Both the position numbers and the translations under genes were made by a program. Below, in pieces: positions 33,025 through 42,237 of a DNA stretch of 64,000 nt. Numbering within the stretch: position 1 is the first letter of the stretch; every line of letters starts with the position of its first letter. The notes under the pieces were generated by a model. That model had not been told where the DNA came from and did no database searches. It worked only from the letters and a program-made list of their open reading frames with translations. Source of the DNA: JAVVHE01 sp032249695 (GTDB taxonomy: Bacteria; Pseudomonadota; Alphaproteobacteria; Sphingomonadales; Sphingomonadaceae); the NCBI GenBank assembly GCA_032249695.1, contig JAVVHE010000006.1, positions 68,490 through 132,489 on the forward strand. The letters run 5' to 3'.

Positions 33025-34218
33025 ATGACCTTCTACGACGAGATTGAAGCCGAGCTGGACGGCCTGAAGCGTGAGCGACTGCTGAAGGGCGAGCTGGTGC
33101 TATCCACCCCGCAGGGCGCCGACATCCGCGTCGGCGCCGACCCTCGGCTCAACCTCTGCGCCAACAATTATCTGGGCCTCGCCAACGACCCGCGCATTGT
33201 CGAAGCCTCGATCGCGGCGACGCGCCAGTGGGGCGCGGGCTATGCCAGCGTGCGCTTCATCTGCGGCACCAGCGAGCTCCACAAGGAGCTGGAGCGCGAG
33301 ACCGCCGACTTCCTGGGCTTTGAGGACTGCATCACCTTCGCCGCCGCTTTCGACGCCAACGGCGCGCTGTTCGAGCCGCTGTTCCATGCCGGGGACGCGA
33401 TCATCTCCGACGCGCTGAACCACGCGTCGATCATCGATGGCATCCGGCTCTCGAAGGCCAAGCGCTATCGCTATGCGAACGGCGACATGGCCGATCTGGA
33501 CCGGCAGCTGCAGGCCGCCCGCGCCGAGGGTGCCCGGCGCATCGTGGTGGCGACCGACGGCGTGTTCTCGATGGACGGCTATCTCGCCAAGCTGCCGCGC
33601 ATTGTCGAGCTTGCACGCGCGCACGGTGCGCTGGTGATGGTCGACGATTGCCACTCGACCGGCGTGCTCGGGCGGCAGGGGCGCGGCACCGCCGACCAGC
33701 TGGGCGTGGGCGACGGGGTCGACCTGCTGACCGGCACCTACGGCAAGGCGCTGGGCGGTGCGATGGGCGGCTTCATCTGCGCGAAGGCGCCCGTGGTGCG
33801 GCTGCTGCGCGAGCGGGCGCGGCCCTACCTGTTTTCGAACGCGCTGGCGCCCGCGGTGTGCGGCGCCGCGCTGAAGGCGATTGAGCTCTGCCGGGGGCCC
33901 GAGGGCGACGCGATGCGCGTACAGCTGCGCGCCAATGCCGAGCGTTTCCGGACGGGGCTGGAGACGGCCGGCTTCACGCTGTTGCCGGGCGATCACCCGA
34001 TCATCCCGGTGATGCTGGGCGAGGCGGGTGCAGCGTCGACCCTTGCGGCGGCGCTGCTGGAGCGCGGTGTGTACGTGCGCGCGTTCAGCTTCCCGGTGGT
34101 GCCGCGCGGGCAGGCGCGCATCCGCACGCAGATGTCGGCGGCGCTGACTGCCGAACAGATCGACGAGGCGATCGCCGCCTTCAGCGATGCGGGCCGTGCA
34201 ACGGGGGTGCTCAACTGA
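33025..34218 (+). CDS. kbl: glycine C-acetyltransferase (2-amino-3-ketobutyrate CoA ligase)
   Basis: 397-residue alpha-oxoamine synthase that splits 2-amino-3-ketobutyrate into glycine and acetyl-CoA. Seen: 'NLCANNYLGLANDPRIVEAS', the PLP-stacking His in 'ISDALNHASIIDGIRL', 'MVDDCHSTGVLG' and the PLP Lys in 'LLTGTYGKALGGAMGG'. ATG 33025 opens 'MTFYDEIEAEL', the usual start. Its stop overlaps the tdh start, so the two threonine-catabolic enzymes are co-expressed. Confidence 0.95.
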   Translation: MTFYDEIEAELDGLKRERLLKGELVLSTPQGADIRVGADPRLNLCANNYLGLANDPRIVEASIAATRQWGAGYASVRFICGTSELHKELERETADFLGFEDCITFAAAFDANGALFEPLFHAGDAIISDALNHASIIDGIRLSKAKRYRYANGDMADLDRQLQAARAEGARRIVVATDGVFSMDGYLAKLPRIVELARAHGALVMVDDCHSTGVLGRQGRGTADQLGVGDGVDLLTGTYGKALGGAMGGFICAKAPVVRLLRERARPYLFSNALAPAVCGAALKAIELCRGPEGDAMRVQLRANAERFRTGLETAGFTLLPGDHPIIPVMLGEAGAASTLAAALLERGVYVRAFSFPVVPRGQARIRTQMSAALTAEQIDEAIAAFSDAGRATGVLN

Positions 34219-35243
34219 TGGACGCGCTCGCCAAGCTGAAGCCCGAGCCGGGCATCTGGCTGACCGAGGCCGAGACGCCCGTCTGTGGGCCGGGAGACGT
34301 ACTCATTCGAGTCACGCATACCGCGATCTGCGGCACCGACGTCCATATCTACCTTTGGGACGACTGGGCGCAGCGCACCGTGCCCGTGCCGATGATCGTC
34401 GGCCACGAATATGCGGGCGAGATCGTCGAAGTCGGCCGCGACGTGACCCGGTCGCTGAAGCCCGGCCAGCGAGTGAGCGGCGAGGGGCATGTCATCGACC
34501 TCAACAGCGCGGCGGCGCGCGCTGGCCGCTTCCACCTTGATCCCGGCACGAAGGGCGTCGGCGTCAACCGGCAGGGTGCGTTCGCGGAATATGTGGCGAT
34601 CCCGGCGTTCAACGCGGTGCCGCTGCCCGACGATGTGCCGGGCGAGGTGGGTGCGCTGCTCGATCCGTTCGGCAATGCCGTGCACACCGCACAGCAATTC
34701 GATTTGATGGGCGAGGACGTGCTGGTTACCGGGGCAGGGCCGATCGGCATCATGGCGGCGATGGTGGCGCGCCGGGCCGGGGCGCGGTCGGTGGTGATCA
34801 CCGATATCAACCCCTACCGCCTTGATCTTGCGGCGAAACTGGCCAACGTGCGGCCGGTAAATGTCGCCCGTGAGGAGCTGCGCGACGCGATGGCGGCCGA
34901 GGGCGTGGAGGACGGGTTCGGCGTCGCGCTGGAGATTTCGGGCGCTCCGTCGGCGATCGTGCAGGCGGCTAACGCGCTGAAAATGGGCGGCGGGCTGGCG
35001 CTGCTGGGCATCCCGGCCAAGCCGATGGAGTTCAACTGGGGGCCAGTGATCTTCAAGGCGCTGACGATCAAGTGCGTCTATGGTCGCGAGATGTTCGAGA
35101 CCTGGCGCAAGGGCCTCGGTCTGCTCCGCGGCGGCCTGGACCTGACCCCTCTGATCACGCACCGCCTGCCTTATCGCGAGTATCAGCGGGGGTTCGAGAC
35201 AATGGCGGGCGGGCAATCGGGGAAGGTTGTGTTGAGTTGGTGA
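34218..35243 (+). CDS. tdh: L-threonine 3-dehydrogenase
   Basis: 341-residue zinc-dependent MDR dehydrogenase that oxidises threonine to 2-amino-3-ketobutyrate. Zn-site residues are in 'AICGTDVHIYLWDDWAQRTV' and 'IVGHEYAGEI'; NAD-binding glycines in 'VTGAGPIGIMAAM'. The length is the usual one. It is in an operon with kbl. Confidence 0.95.
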   Translation: MDALAKLKPEPGIWLTEAETPVCGPGDVLIRVTHTAICGTDVHIYLWDDWAQRTVPVPMIVGHEYAGEIVEVGRDVTRSLKPGQRVSGEGHVIDLNSAAARAGRFHLDPGTKGVGVNRQGAFAEYVAIPAFNAVPLPDDVPGEVGALLDPFGNAVHTAQQFDLMGEDVLVTGAGPIGIMAAMVARRAGARSVVITDINPYRLDLAAKLANVRPVNVAREELRDAMAAEGVEDGFGVALEISGAPSAIVQAANALKMGGGLALLGIPAKPMEFNWGPVIFKALTIKCVYGREMFETWRKGLGLLRGGLDLTPLITHRLPYREYQRGFETMAGGQSGKVVLSW

Positions 35244-35737
35244 GGCGGTCAGCTCTTGGGTTGGATGTTGCCTGTCATCTGATTTAGGTCCCGCATCAGA
35301 GCTTAACAGCGGCAGATTGCACGCCTTTGTAAATGACAAGTCGGTCGCGGTGTTTAGGAGCTGGCTGCCTCGGCGTAAGCTCTTTTGAAAGCACAATCCG
35401 CGATCGAGTCCGGAATGACGGGTGTTTTTACGCCCTACGTTGCAGGTGAGCATGAGGGGCACCGGAAGTCAGCCGGGTCGACGACTGTAAACCACCGCGG
35501 GTCTGATCTTTACCCACTGCGTCCGCGCAGATGGCGCACGCACCGTGCAGCATCGCCGTTGGCGACCACGGCTCCGCCCGCGGCGGCACGCACGTACGGA
35601 GGCGAAACGCGTCCATCCCCCAGCGTCCGCCCCGCAATTCTACATTTTGACCCCCGCCGTGCGCCGCAGCCGTCCGGCCGAACTTTCGCGCTGGAAGCAA
35701 GCTGGACGCCAACCCCAAAAACCGACAGGCTACATAC
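35244..35737. other. 494-bp gap without a recognised gene
   Basis: Less GC-rich than its surroundings, with no ORF that resembles a protein and codon use in all frames unlike the neighbours. It probably holds the promoter of the cytochrome b / molybdoenzyme pair. I see no clear hairpin, riboswitch or repeat. Confidence 0.4.
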
Positions 35738-36601
35738 GTGGGACAGGCAGATTATCGTTCAGCGGGCGCGTGGCGGACGGCCCACCGGCATCCGCTGGTG
35801 CGGCGTGTGAACCACTGGCTGAACGTGGTGCTGGTCGTGATGCTGATCGGCACCGGCCTCAATATCTTCGGCGCGCATCCGGCGCTCTACCTGGGCCAAT
35901 ACGGATCGGAGTTCGACCAGCCGGTCCTCTCGATTTACGCAGTGAACGGCCGGGGTGTTACGACCATCGGCAGCCATCACTATGACACCACGGGCCTGCT
36001 CGGCTTCTCGAACGGCCATTCGGCGGCGTTCCCGTCGTGGGCGACAATCCCCAGCTATCGCGACCTCGCGACCGCGCGGAACTGGCATTTTGCGCTGGCG
36101 TGGCTGCTGATCATCAACGGCTTGGTGTTCTGGGTGGAAAGCCTGCGACGGCGCCACATCCAGCGCGACCTGCTGCCGACGCGTTCCGAACTGAGCCCGC
36201 GCCATGTGCTGCGCGACATCGCCGACCACGCTCGGCTGCGCTTTCCCGAGGGCGAGGATTCGAACCGCTACCACATCCTCCAGAAAACCGCGTATTTGAG
36301 CGTGGTCGCGATCCTCATCCCGATGATGATCGTCACGGGCCTCAGCATGTCGCCCGGCGCGAGCGCGGTGGCGCCTTGGATCGTCGATCTGCTCGGCGGG
36401 CGGCAGTCGGCGCGGACGCTGCACTTCATCACGATGTGGGCGCTCATCGGCTTCATCATCGCGCACCTCGCCGCAGTGGCGCTGGCCGGGGTGGGCAACC
36501 AGCTGCGATCGATGATCACCGGCCGTTGGCGCTTCCGCGCCGATGGCGCCTGGGCGGGCGGCGCGCCGGCACCAACCACGCTGGCAGAAGACGTGCGGTG
36601 A
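35738..36601 (+). CDS. cytochrome b561-type membrane electron carrier
   Basis: 287-residue di-haem b-type cytochrome of the Ni/Fe-hydrogenase/formate-dehydrogenase gamma type. Four main membrane segments carry candidate haem ligands: His in 'HPLVRRVNHWLN', 'NWHFALAWLLIINGLVFW', and 'LHFITMWALIGFIIAHLAAV'. Start GTG 35738. It overlaps the molybdopterin oxidoreductase gene and probably transfers that enzyme's electrons to the quinone pool. Confidence 0.85.
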   Translation: MGQADYRSAGAWRTAHRHPLVRRVNHWLNVVLVVMLIGTGLNIFGAHPALYLGQYGSEFDQPVLSIYAVNGRGVTTIGSHHYDTTGLLGFSNGHSAAFPSWATIPSYRDLATARNWHFALAWLLIINGLVFWVESLRRRHIQRDLLPTRSELSPRHVLRDIADHARLRFPEGEDSNRYHILQKTAYLSVVAILIPMMIVTGLSMSPGASAVAPWIVDLLGGRQSARTLHFITMWALIGFIIAHLAAVALAGVGNQLRSMITGRWRFRADGAWAGGAPAPTTLAEDVR

Positions 36602-37389
36602 GAGGCCTAATCCTCACGCGGCGGCGCCTGGTCGTTGGCGGGGCGAGCATGGCTGCGCTGACGCTCGCTGGATGCGACAAGGTGATCGACAAGAACAAGG
36701 ATATGCTGCGCTCAGTCGGCGAGTCGGCGACCTATCGCTGGCAGCGCTTGATCCAAGGCCGCGACGCGCTGGCGCGCGAGTTTAGCGCCGCCGACATCTC
36801 GCCGCGCTTCAAGTCGAACGGATCGCACACGGTCGCCAGCGACGAATATGCCCGGCATGTCGAGGAAGGCTTCGTCAACTGGCGCATCGCGGTCGACGGT
36901 CTGGTGCGGCGGCCTGTGTCGCTGAGCCTTGCCGACCTGCGCGCCATGCCGCAGCGCACCCAGATCACGCGGCACGACTGCGTCGAGGGGTGGAGCGCGA
37001 TTGCGCAGTGGACCGGCCCGCAGCTTGGCCGCGTGCTGCAAATGGCGGGCGGCGCGCTGCCCACCGCGCGCTATGTGGTGTTCCACTGCGCTGACAATCT
37101 GGGGGGCGAACCCGGCAAGGGCGGGGCGCAGTCGCCCGGCCAATATTATGAGAGTATCGACCTGATCGACGCGTTCCACCCGCAAACGATCTTGGCGCAC
37201 AGCATGAACGGCCAGCCGCTGGGCCCGCCGCACGGCGCGCCCGTGAGGATGCGGATCGAGCGCCAGCTGGGCTATAAGCAGGCGAAATATCTGGAGCGGA
37301 TCGAGCTGGTCGACAGCTTCGGCAGGTACGGCATGGGCCGCGGCGGCTATTGGGAAGACCGGGGCTATGAGTGGTACGCGGGCATTTGA
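36598..37389 (+). CDS. molybdopterin-dependent oxidoreductase, SuoX/YedY fold
   Basis: 263 residues. The N-terminus has a twin-arginine-like motif (TRRRLVVGG) and a lipobox (LAGC), so it is probably an exported lipoprotein. The Mo-ligating Cys is in 'QITRHDCVEGWSAIAQWTG'; cofactor contacts resemble the sulfite-oxidase fold ('HSMNGQPLGPPHGAPVRM'). GTG 36598 overlaps the cytochrome stop. Its substrate is unknown; family members reduce methionine sulfoxide (MsrP) or oxidise sulfite, and the b-cytochrome partner supports either direction. Confidence 0.87.
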   Translation: MRGLILTRRRLVVGGASMAALTLAGCDKVIDKNKDMLRSVGESATYRWQRLIQGRDALAREFSAADISPRFKSNGSHTVASDEYARHVEEGFVNWRIAVDGLVRRPVSLSLADLRAMPQRTQITRHDCVEGWSAIAQWTGPQLGRVLQMAGGALPTARYVVFHCADNLGGEPGKGGAQSPGQYYESIDLIDAFHPQTILAHSMNGQPLGPPHGAPVRMRIERQLGYKQAKYLERIELVDSFGRYGMGRGGYWEDRGYEWYAGI

Positions 37390-37485
37390 CGGGTAGGAGC
37401 GGCGTGATGTGAGCCCGAGGAAGCGTCGAGCCCGCCGCCTTGCGCCCAAGCTGGCGCGTCGGAATGGGTTCCGCTATCCGGCCGT

Positions 37486-38415
37486 ATGACGCTCCGCCAC
37501 CTCACCCGGCTGTCGTTCCTCGATAAAGACGCGGCGCACGCGATCGTCGCGCACGCCCACGCCCGCAAGGCCGGGCGTGGTGGTCGGCCGCGCGGCGCGC
37601 CCGACGACGACGCTCCGCTCGAGGGCCATGTGCTCGGCTGCATCTTCGAGAAACCCTCCACCCGCACAAGAGTCAGCTTCGATCTGGCAATGCGCCAACT
37701 CGGCGGGTCGGCGCTGACGCTGTCGGCGGGAGACCTCCAGCTGGGCCGCGGCGAGACGGTCGAGGATACCGCGCGCGTGCTGTCGCGCTATGTCGACGGC
37801 GTGATGATCCGCGCGCTGCATCACGAGACGATCGAAGCCTTCGCCGCCGTCGCGAGCGTTCCCGTCATCAACGGACTGTCCGACGAGGCGCATCCCGTCC
37901 AGGCGCTCGCCGACGTGATGACGGTGGAGGAGCGGCTGGGCCGCCCGGTCGCGGGCACCGTCTGGGCGTGGCTGGGCGACGGCAACAACGTCGCCGAAAG
38001 CCTGATTGCAGCTGCGCGCATCTTCGGGTTCGAGCTGCGGCTGGCCTGCCCGCCGCAGCACCGGCCGTCGAGCCTCATCTCCGAAGCGTTCGGCCATCGC
38101 GTGTTCGCGGCCGAAAGCCCCGAGGAGGCGGCCGAGGGCGCTGACGTGGTGGTGACCGACGTCTGGTTCTCGATGGGCGATGAGCGCACGCGGTCGAAGC
38201 TCGCCGCGATGCAGCGCTATCAGGTGACGCCCGCGCTGATGGAGCGCGCCGCGCCGCACGCGCTGTTCCTGCACTGCCTGCCCGCGCACCGCGGCGAGGA
38301 GGTGTTGCCCGAGGTGATCGACGGCCCCATGTCCGCGGTGTGGGACGAGGCGGAAAACCGCCTCCATGTGCAAAAGGCCATCCTTCTGTGGACGTTCAAT
38401 CGATTGGCGCCCTGA
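37486..38415 (+). CDS. argF: ornithine carbamoyltransferase
   Basis: 309 residues. The carbamoyl-phosphate motif is FEKPSTRTRVSFD and the ornithine-side motif HCLPAHRGEEV. It makes citrulline in arginine synthesis. Homologues usually sit in argD-argF-hslO order; here argD is 22.5 kb away on the opposite strand. The hslO start overlaps its 3' end by 28 bp if GTG 38388 is used. Confidence 0.95.
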   Translation: MTLRHLTRLSFLDKDAAHAIVAHAHARKAGRGGRPRGAPDDDAPLEGHVLGCIFEKPSTRTRVSFDLAMRQLGGSALTLSAGDLQLGRGETVEDTARVLSRYVDGVMIRALHHETIEAFAAVASVPVINGLSDEAHPVQALADVMTVEERLGRPVAGTVWAWLGDGNNVAESLIAAARIFGFELRLACPPQHRPSSLISEAFGHRVFAAESPEEAAEGADVVVTDVWFSMGDERTRSKLAAMQRYQVTPALMERAAPHALFLHCLPAHRGEEVLPEVIDGPMSAVWDEAENRLHVQKAILLWTFNRLAP

Positions 38416-39308
38416 ACGGCGCCGGGCTGCGTGCCGCGCGGCCGGATACGCAAGACGATCAGCTGCTGCCGTTCGCGGTGCCATCACGCGACGTGCGCGG
38501 GCGGCTGGTGCGCCTTGGCCCCGCGATGCGCGAGATCATGCACGCGCACGCCTATCCGCCGCCGGTCGCGCGGCTGCTTGGCGAGGCGCTGACGTTGACT
38601 GCGCTCATCGGATCGCTGCTGCGCGAGGAGGGGCGGGTGACCGTCCAGGCGCAATCGAAGGGCGGGCCGGTCGACCTGCTGGTGTGCGACTGGGATGCGG
38701 GCGCGCTGCGCGGCTATCTGCGCCACGATCCCGAAAAACTCAGCCGCTATGGCAAGAACCCCAGCGTCCGCGCGCTGATGGGGCAAGGCTATCTTGCGAT
38801 CACGCTCGAACAGACCGCGAGCGTCGAGCGCTATCAGGGCATCGTGTCGCTGGAGGGCGGAAGCCTGGCCGCGATGGCCGAGAGCTATTTCCAGCAGTCC
38901 GAACAGCTGCCCACGCGCATCCTGACGAGCGTCAGCGAGGGGGGTGCGGGTGGCCTGCTGGTGCAGCATCTGGCGCGCGCCGAGCTGGGCGGAGAGCGGC
39001 TGCACGTGACGCGCGAGGAGAATCCCGACTGGAGCCATGTGCGCCTGCTCGCCGAGACGGTGCGGCGCGACGAGCTGCTGGACCCGGCGCTGCCGCTCCC
39101 CGAGCTGCTGTGGCGGCTGCTGAACGAGGACGAGGTGCGCGTGGGCGAGGTCGTCACCGTGCGCCATGGCTGCCGCTGCTCGGAGGAACATATTCTGGGC
39201 GTACTGAAGCAGTTCACCGAGGAGGACCTGGCCGACATGCGCGACGAGACCGGTGCGATCACCGTCGACTGCGCGTTTTGCGCGAAGAAATACGTGGTGC
39301 GGGTATGA
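38388..39308 (+). CDS. hslO: Hsp33 redox-regulated chaperone
   Basis: 306 residues. The N-terminal chaperone domain ('AVPSRDVRGRLVRLGPAM', 'VCDWDAGALRGYLRHD') is followed by the zinc switch: Cys in 'VRHGCRCSEEHILG' and CAFC near the C-terminus. GTG 38388 is the furthest upstream start that fits; the true start may be further in. It holds unfolding proteins during oxidative stress. ATGA overlap with the DUF305 gene. Confidence 0.92.
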   Translation: MDVQSIGALNGAGLRAARPDTQDDQLLPFAVPSRDVRGRLVRLGPAMREIMHAHAYPPPVARLLGEALTLTALIGSLLREEGRVTVQAQSKGGPVDLLVCDWDAGALRGYLRHDPEKLSRYGKNPSVRALMGQGYLAITLEQTASVERYQGIVSLEGGSLAAMAESYFQQSEQLPTRILTSVSEGGAGGLLVQHLARAELGGERLHVTREENPDWSHVRLLAETVRRDELLDPALPLPELLWRLLNEDEVRVGEVVTVRHGCRCSEEHILGVLKQFTEEDLADMRDETGAITVDCAFCAKKYVVRV

Positions 39309-39688
39309 GGGTGCTGGTTGTAGCCGCGCTGCTGATCGCCGCGCCGGCGGCAGCGCAGCATGCCGGGCACCATGTCGGCGCGGAGATGGCGACGCGACCC
39401 GACCAGCGCGTCACACCCGACGCCGACGCCGCGCATCGCGAGCTCGACCGGATCAACGCCAGGATGCACGCGGCGATGGACGTGAAGCCGACGGGCAATC
39501 TGGATGCCGATTTCGTGCGGTCGATGCTGCCGCATCACCAGGGCGCGATTGACGCGGCCGAGCTAATGCTGCGCCAGTCGAACGACCCGCGCATCCGGAC
39601 GCTCGCGCGTGGGATCATCGTCGCGCAGAAGCGCGAACAGATGTTCATGCGCGCGTGGCTGAAGGAGCACGGCTTTGCCGAGCGCTGA
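39305..39688 (+). CDS. DUF305 family secreted protein
   Basis: 127 residues: a signal peptide ending 'APAAAQ', a His-rich start (HAGHHVG), and the DUF305 core 'MLPHHQGAIDAAELML', 'IRTLARGIIVAQKREQMFM'. The ferritin-like four-helix DUF305 domain is often associated with copper or other metals. It is translationally coupled to hslO. Confidence 0.88.
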   Translation: MRVLVVAALLIAAPAAAQHAGHHVGAEMATRPDQRVTPDADAAHRELDRINARMHAAMDVKPTGNLDADFVRSMLPHHQGAIDAAELMLRQSNDPRIRTLARGIIVAQKREQMFMRAWLKEHGFAER

Positions 39689-39740
39689 GCGCTGCAGCCT
39701 GGGCGGAAGCGGCGCCGTGCGGCCCGCCTCCGCCGGCGGC

Positions 39741-40082
39741 TCAGCGCCAGTTGTGGCGCGCGCGGTAGATGTGCGCGCTGGCGCGGTTCTGGCGCGACTC
39801 GATCCGCGCGAACTCGCGGCGGTTGACGCGGCCATCGGCTTCGGCGCGGGCTTCGGCCCGGTCGATGCGGCTCTGCTGCGCCTCGAGCCGGGCGGCCTCG
39901 CGGCTGTTGATTCTGCCATTGGCGATGCCGTTCGCGATGCGGCTCTGCTGGCGGGCATCGCGCGCGGCGAACACATCCTCGCGACGGTCGGTCGCAGTCT
40001 GCGCGGATGCAGTGCCGATCACGCCGAAGCTGAACATGGCGGCGAGCGCAGTGAGTGTGGTCTTCTGAACCAAGCTGGTCAT
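39741..40082 (-). CDS. small periplasmic protein with internal repeats
   Basis: 113 residues. A signal peptide ends at 'GTASA', and the mature part is very rich in Arg, Ala and Glu with two to three copies of a helical motif (compare 'GIANGRINSREAARLEAQQS' with 'EADGRVNRREFARIESRQN'); the D/N-G-R-x-N/S-x-x-E part is EF-hand-like. GGAGG precedes ATG 40082. The function is unknown. It is a single gene between the DUF305 gene and queC. Confidence 0.75.
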   Translation of the reverse strand: MTSLVQKTTLTALAAMFSFGVIGTASAQTATDRREDVFAARDARQQSRIANGIANGRINSREAARLEAQQSRIDRAEARAEADGRVNRREFARIESRQNRASAHIYRARHNWR

Positions 40083-40205
40083 TGTTGATCCTCCGTCCTG
40101 TGGGGCTGGACATGGAGCTATACGGACGCGGCGCGGTGCCTCCCCCGGCTGGACTGTCGATCATCTTGCGGGCTGCGCTTCCTGTCTTGCAGATGAACGG
40201 GGCTG

Positions 40206-40919
40206 ATGGTGGCTGAGGCGGCGGTCGTGCTTCTATCTGGCGGTCTCGACTCCACCACCGCGGCCGCTTGGGCGCGGGCGGAGGGGTATCGGCTGCACGC
40301 GCTGACGATCGACTACAATCAGCGCCATCGGATCGAGCTGAAAGCGGCGGCGCGCGTTGCGGTTGCGCTGGGAGTGGAGCGGCATATGGTGCTGCCGCTC
40401 GACCTCAGCCGCTTTGGCGGTTCCGCGCTGACCAATCGCGCGATCGCAGTGCCGAAGGGCGGGGTGGGGCCGGGCATCCCCGCGACTTACGTGCCCGCGC
40501 GCAACACGGTGTTTCTGTCGCTGGCGCTGGCGTTTGCCGAGGCGAGCGGCGCGCGCGATCTAGTGATCGGCGTTAATGCAATCGACTACAGCGGCTATCC
40601 CGACTGCCGCCCCGAGTTCATCGCCGCATTCCAGACTCTGGCCAACCTCGCCACTAAGTTGGGCGTGGAAGGCGCGCGCTTCCGCATCCACGCTCCGCTT
40701 GCCGAACTGTCTAAGGCCGACATCGTGCGGTTGGGGGTAGAGCTGGGCGCCCCGCTGGCCGAGACGTGGAGCTGCTACGACCCAGACCCAGTGGGCGGCC
40801 GCCCCTGCGGCCTGTGCGACAGTTGCCGCCTGCGCGCGGCCGGCTTTGCCGAAGCTGATGTGGTCGATCCGGCGCAGCAAGTGCCTCCCCTAGCCAAGCT
40901 CGGGAAGGAGCCCGCGTGA
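40206..40919 (+). CDS. queC: 7-cyano-7-deazaguanine synthase
   Basis: 237 residues. The PP-loop is LLSGGLDSTTAAA, and the zinc site is CGLCDSCRLR. It converts 7-carboxy-7-deazaguanine to preQ0 in queuosine synthesis. It overlaps queE by 4 bp. Confidence 0.95.
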   Translation: MVAEAAVVLLSGGLDSTTAAAWARAEGYRLHALTIDYNQRHRIELKAAARVAVALGVERHMVLPLDLSRFGGSALTNRAIAVPKGGVGPGIPATYVPARNTVFLSLALAFAEASGARDLVIGVNAIDYSGYPDCRPEFIAAFQTLANLATKLGVEGARFRIHAPLAELSKADIVRLGVELGAPLAETWSCYDPDPVGGRPCGLCDSCRLRAAGFAEADVVDPAQQVPPLAKLGKEPA

Positions 40920-41545
40920 CCTACGCGGTCAAGGAGATTTACGTCACGCTCCAGGGCGAGGGGGCGCAGACGGGCGCACGAGCGGTGTTCCTGCGCTTTG
41001 CCGGATGCAACCTGTGGTCGGGGCGCGAGGTGGACCGTGCAACCGCGGAGTGTCGCTTTTGTGACACCGATTTCGTTGGCACCGGCGGTCCCGGTGGCGG
41101 CCGCTTCGCCGACGCGGCCAGCCTCGCCGTCGCGGTTGAGGCGGCGTGGGGAGAGCGGACCGACCATCGGCTCACCGTCATCACCGGCGGCGAGCCAACG
41201 CTGCAACTGGACCCGTTGCTGGTCGCCGCACTACGCGCTCGCGGATTCCGCGTCGCGGTCGAGACCAATGGCACGCTGCCTTGCCCCGCAGTCGACTGGC
41301 TATGCGTCAGCCCGAAAGCCGGCACTGAGATCGTTCAACGCCGAGGCGACGAACTGAAACTGATCTATCCTCAGCCCGGTCTGATGCCCGCATCGATCGA
41401 ACACTGGGCGTTCACCCACCGCTTCCTGCAACCGATGGACGGACCCGCTGCCGCGGAAAATACGGCCGCCGCCGCAGCCTATTGTCTTGCGAATCCGCGC
41501 TGGCGTCTGGGTCTGCAGACGCACAAGCTGGTGGGCCTGCCCTAG
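40916..41545 (+). CDS. queE: 7-carboxy-7-deazaguanine synthase (radical SAM)
   Basis: 209 residues. The cluster cysteines are in 'FAGCNLWSGREVDRATAECR' and FCDTDF, with the long C-x14-C-x2-C spacing known for QueE variants; 'VITGGEPTLQ' binds SAM. It acts before QueC. queD is not in the window. Its TAG stop and that of the convergent mgtC-like gene share one CTAG (41542-41545). Confidence 0.93.
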   Translation: MTYAVKEIYVTLQGEGAQTGARAVFLRFAGCNLWSGREVDRATAECRFCDTDFVGTGGPGGGRFADAASLAVAVEAAWGERTDHRLTVITGGEPTLQLDPLLVAALRARGFRVAVETNGTLPCPAVDWLCVSPKAGTEIVQRRGDELKLIYPQPGLMPASIEHWAFTHRFLQPMDGPAAAENTAAAAAYCLANPRWRLGLQTHKLVGLP

Positions 41546-42237
41546 CCTGCCGCGCTTGCCGACCAGGTGGCGGCGATGATCCGCCGGTCCGCCTTCAGCC
41601 GCTCGGTCAGCCGGTCCAGCTCGGCTGGATCGGCGGTGGTTGGAGCGAGCTGGGCTGCGAGTTCGACCGTCTCCTCGCCCTCGGACACGACCTCGACCTC
41701 GCGCACCGGATAGCCCGCACGCTCAAGCTCCTCGTCCAGCAAGTCGCGCGCATCCGCCGAGAATGCGGGGCGGGTGACCACGAACACGCGGTACAGCGCC
41801 TCCGTCTCGCGGCTGAAGGGCCGCCGGTTCACCCAGTCGACGAGCGGGCGCAGCAGCGTGTTCCCCGCGAGCACGAAGGCCGCGAGCAGTGCCGCGATGC
41901 CAAGCTCGCCCGCACCGCAGAAGCACCCGACCGCCGCGCTCGCCCACAGCGTCGCCGCGGTGTTGAGGCCGCGCACCTGTGCGCCTTCCTTCATGATGAC
42001 GCCCGCGCCGAGAAAGCCGATACCGGACACCACATAGCTTGCGATCCGAGCCGCGCCGTCGGCTCCGCTGATCCGCACCCCAAGGTCAACGAACGCCGCC
42101 GCCCCGAGCGCGACGAGCACATTGGTGCGCAGTCCCGCAGTGCGCTGGCGAAGTTGGCGTTCAAGCCCGATTGCGGCGCCAAGCGCGAAGGCGAGCGCAA
42201 ACGCCGCGGCCGAACGGAGCAGCGGGTCGCCGATCAC
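41542..42237 (-). CDS. MgtC/SapB family membrane protein
   Basis: 231 residues. The N-terminal MgtC domain has several membrane helices and the motifs 'AIGLERQLRQRTAGLRTNVL' and 'GIGFLGAGVIMKEGAQVRGL'. A C-terminal ACT-like domain follows ('VREVEVVSEGEETVELAAQL'). GTG 42237 overlaps the queF stop (GTGA). Family members affect Mg2+ homeostasis or ATP synthase; no specific role can be read here. Confidence 0.88.
   Translation of the reverse strand: MIGDPLLRSAAAFALAFALGAAIGLERQLRQRTAGLRTNVLVALGAAAFVDLGVRISGADGAARIASYVVSGIGFLGAGVIMKEGAQVRGLNTAATLWASAAVGCFCGAGELGIAALLAAFVLAGNTLLRPLVDWVNRRPFSRETEALYRVFVVTRPAFSADARDLLDEELERAGYPVREVEVVSEGEETVELAAQLAPTTADPAELDRLTERLKADRRIIAATWSASAAG

Noticed and set aside
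35244..35737. Possible riboswitch or small RNA in the gap before the cytochrome gene
   Set aside because: No conserved aptamer core or strong hairpin was recognised by eye.
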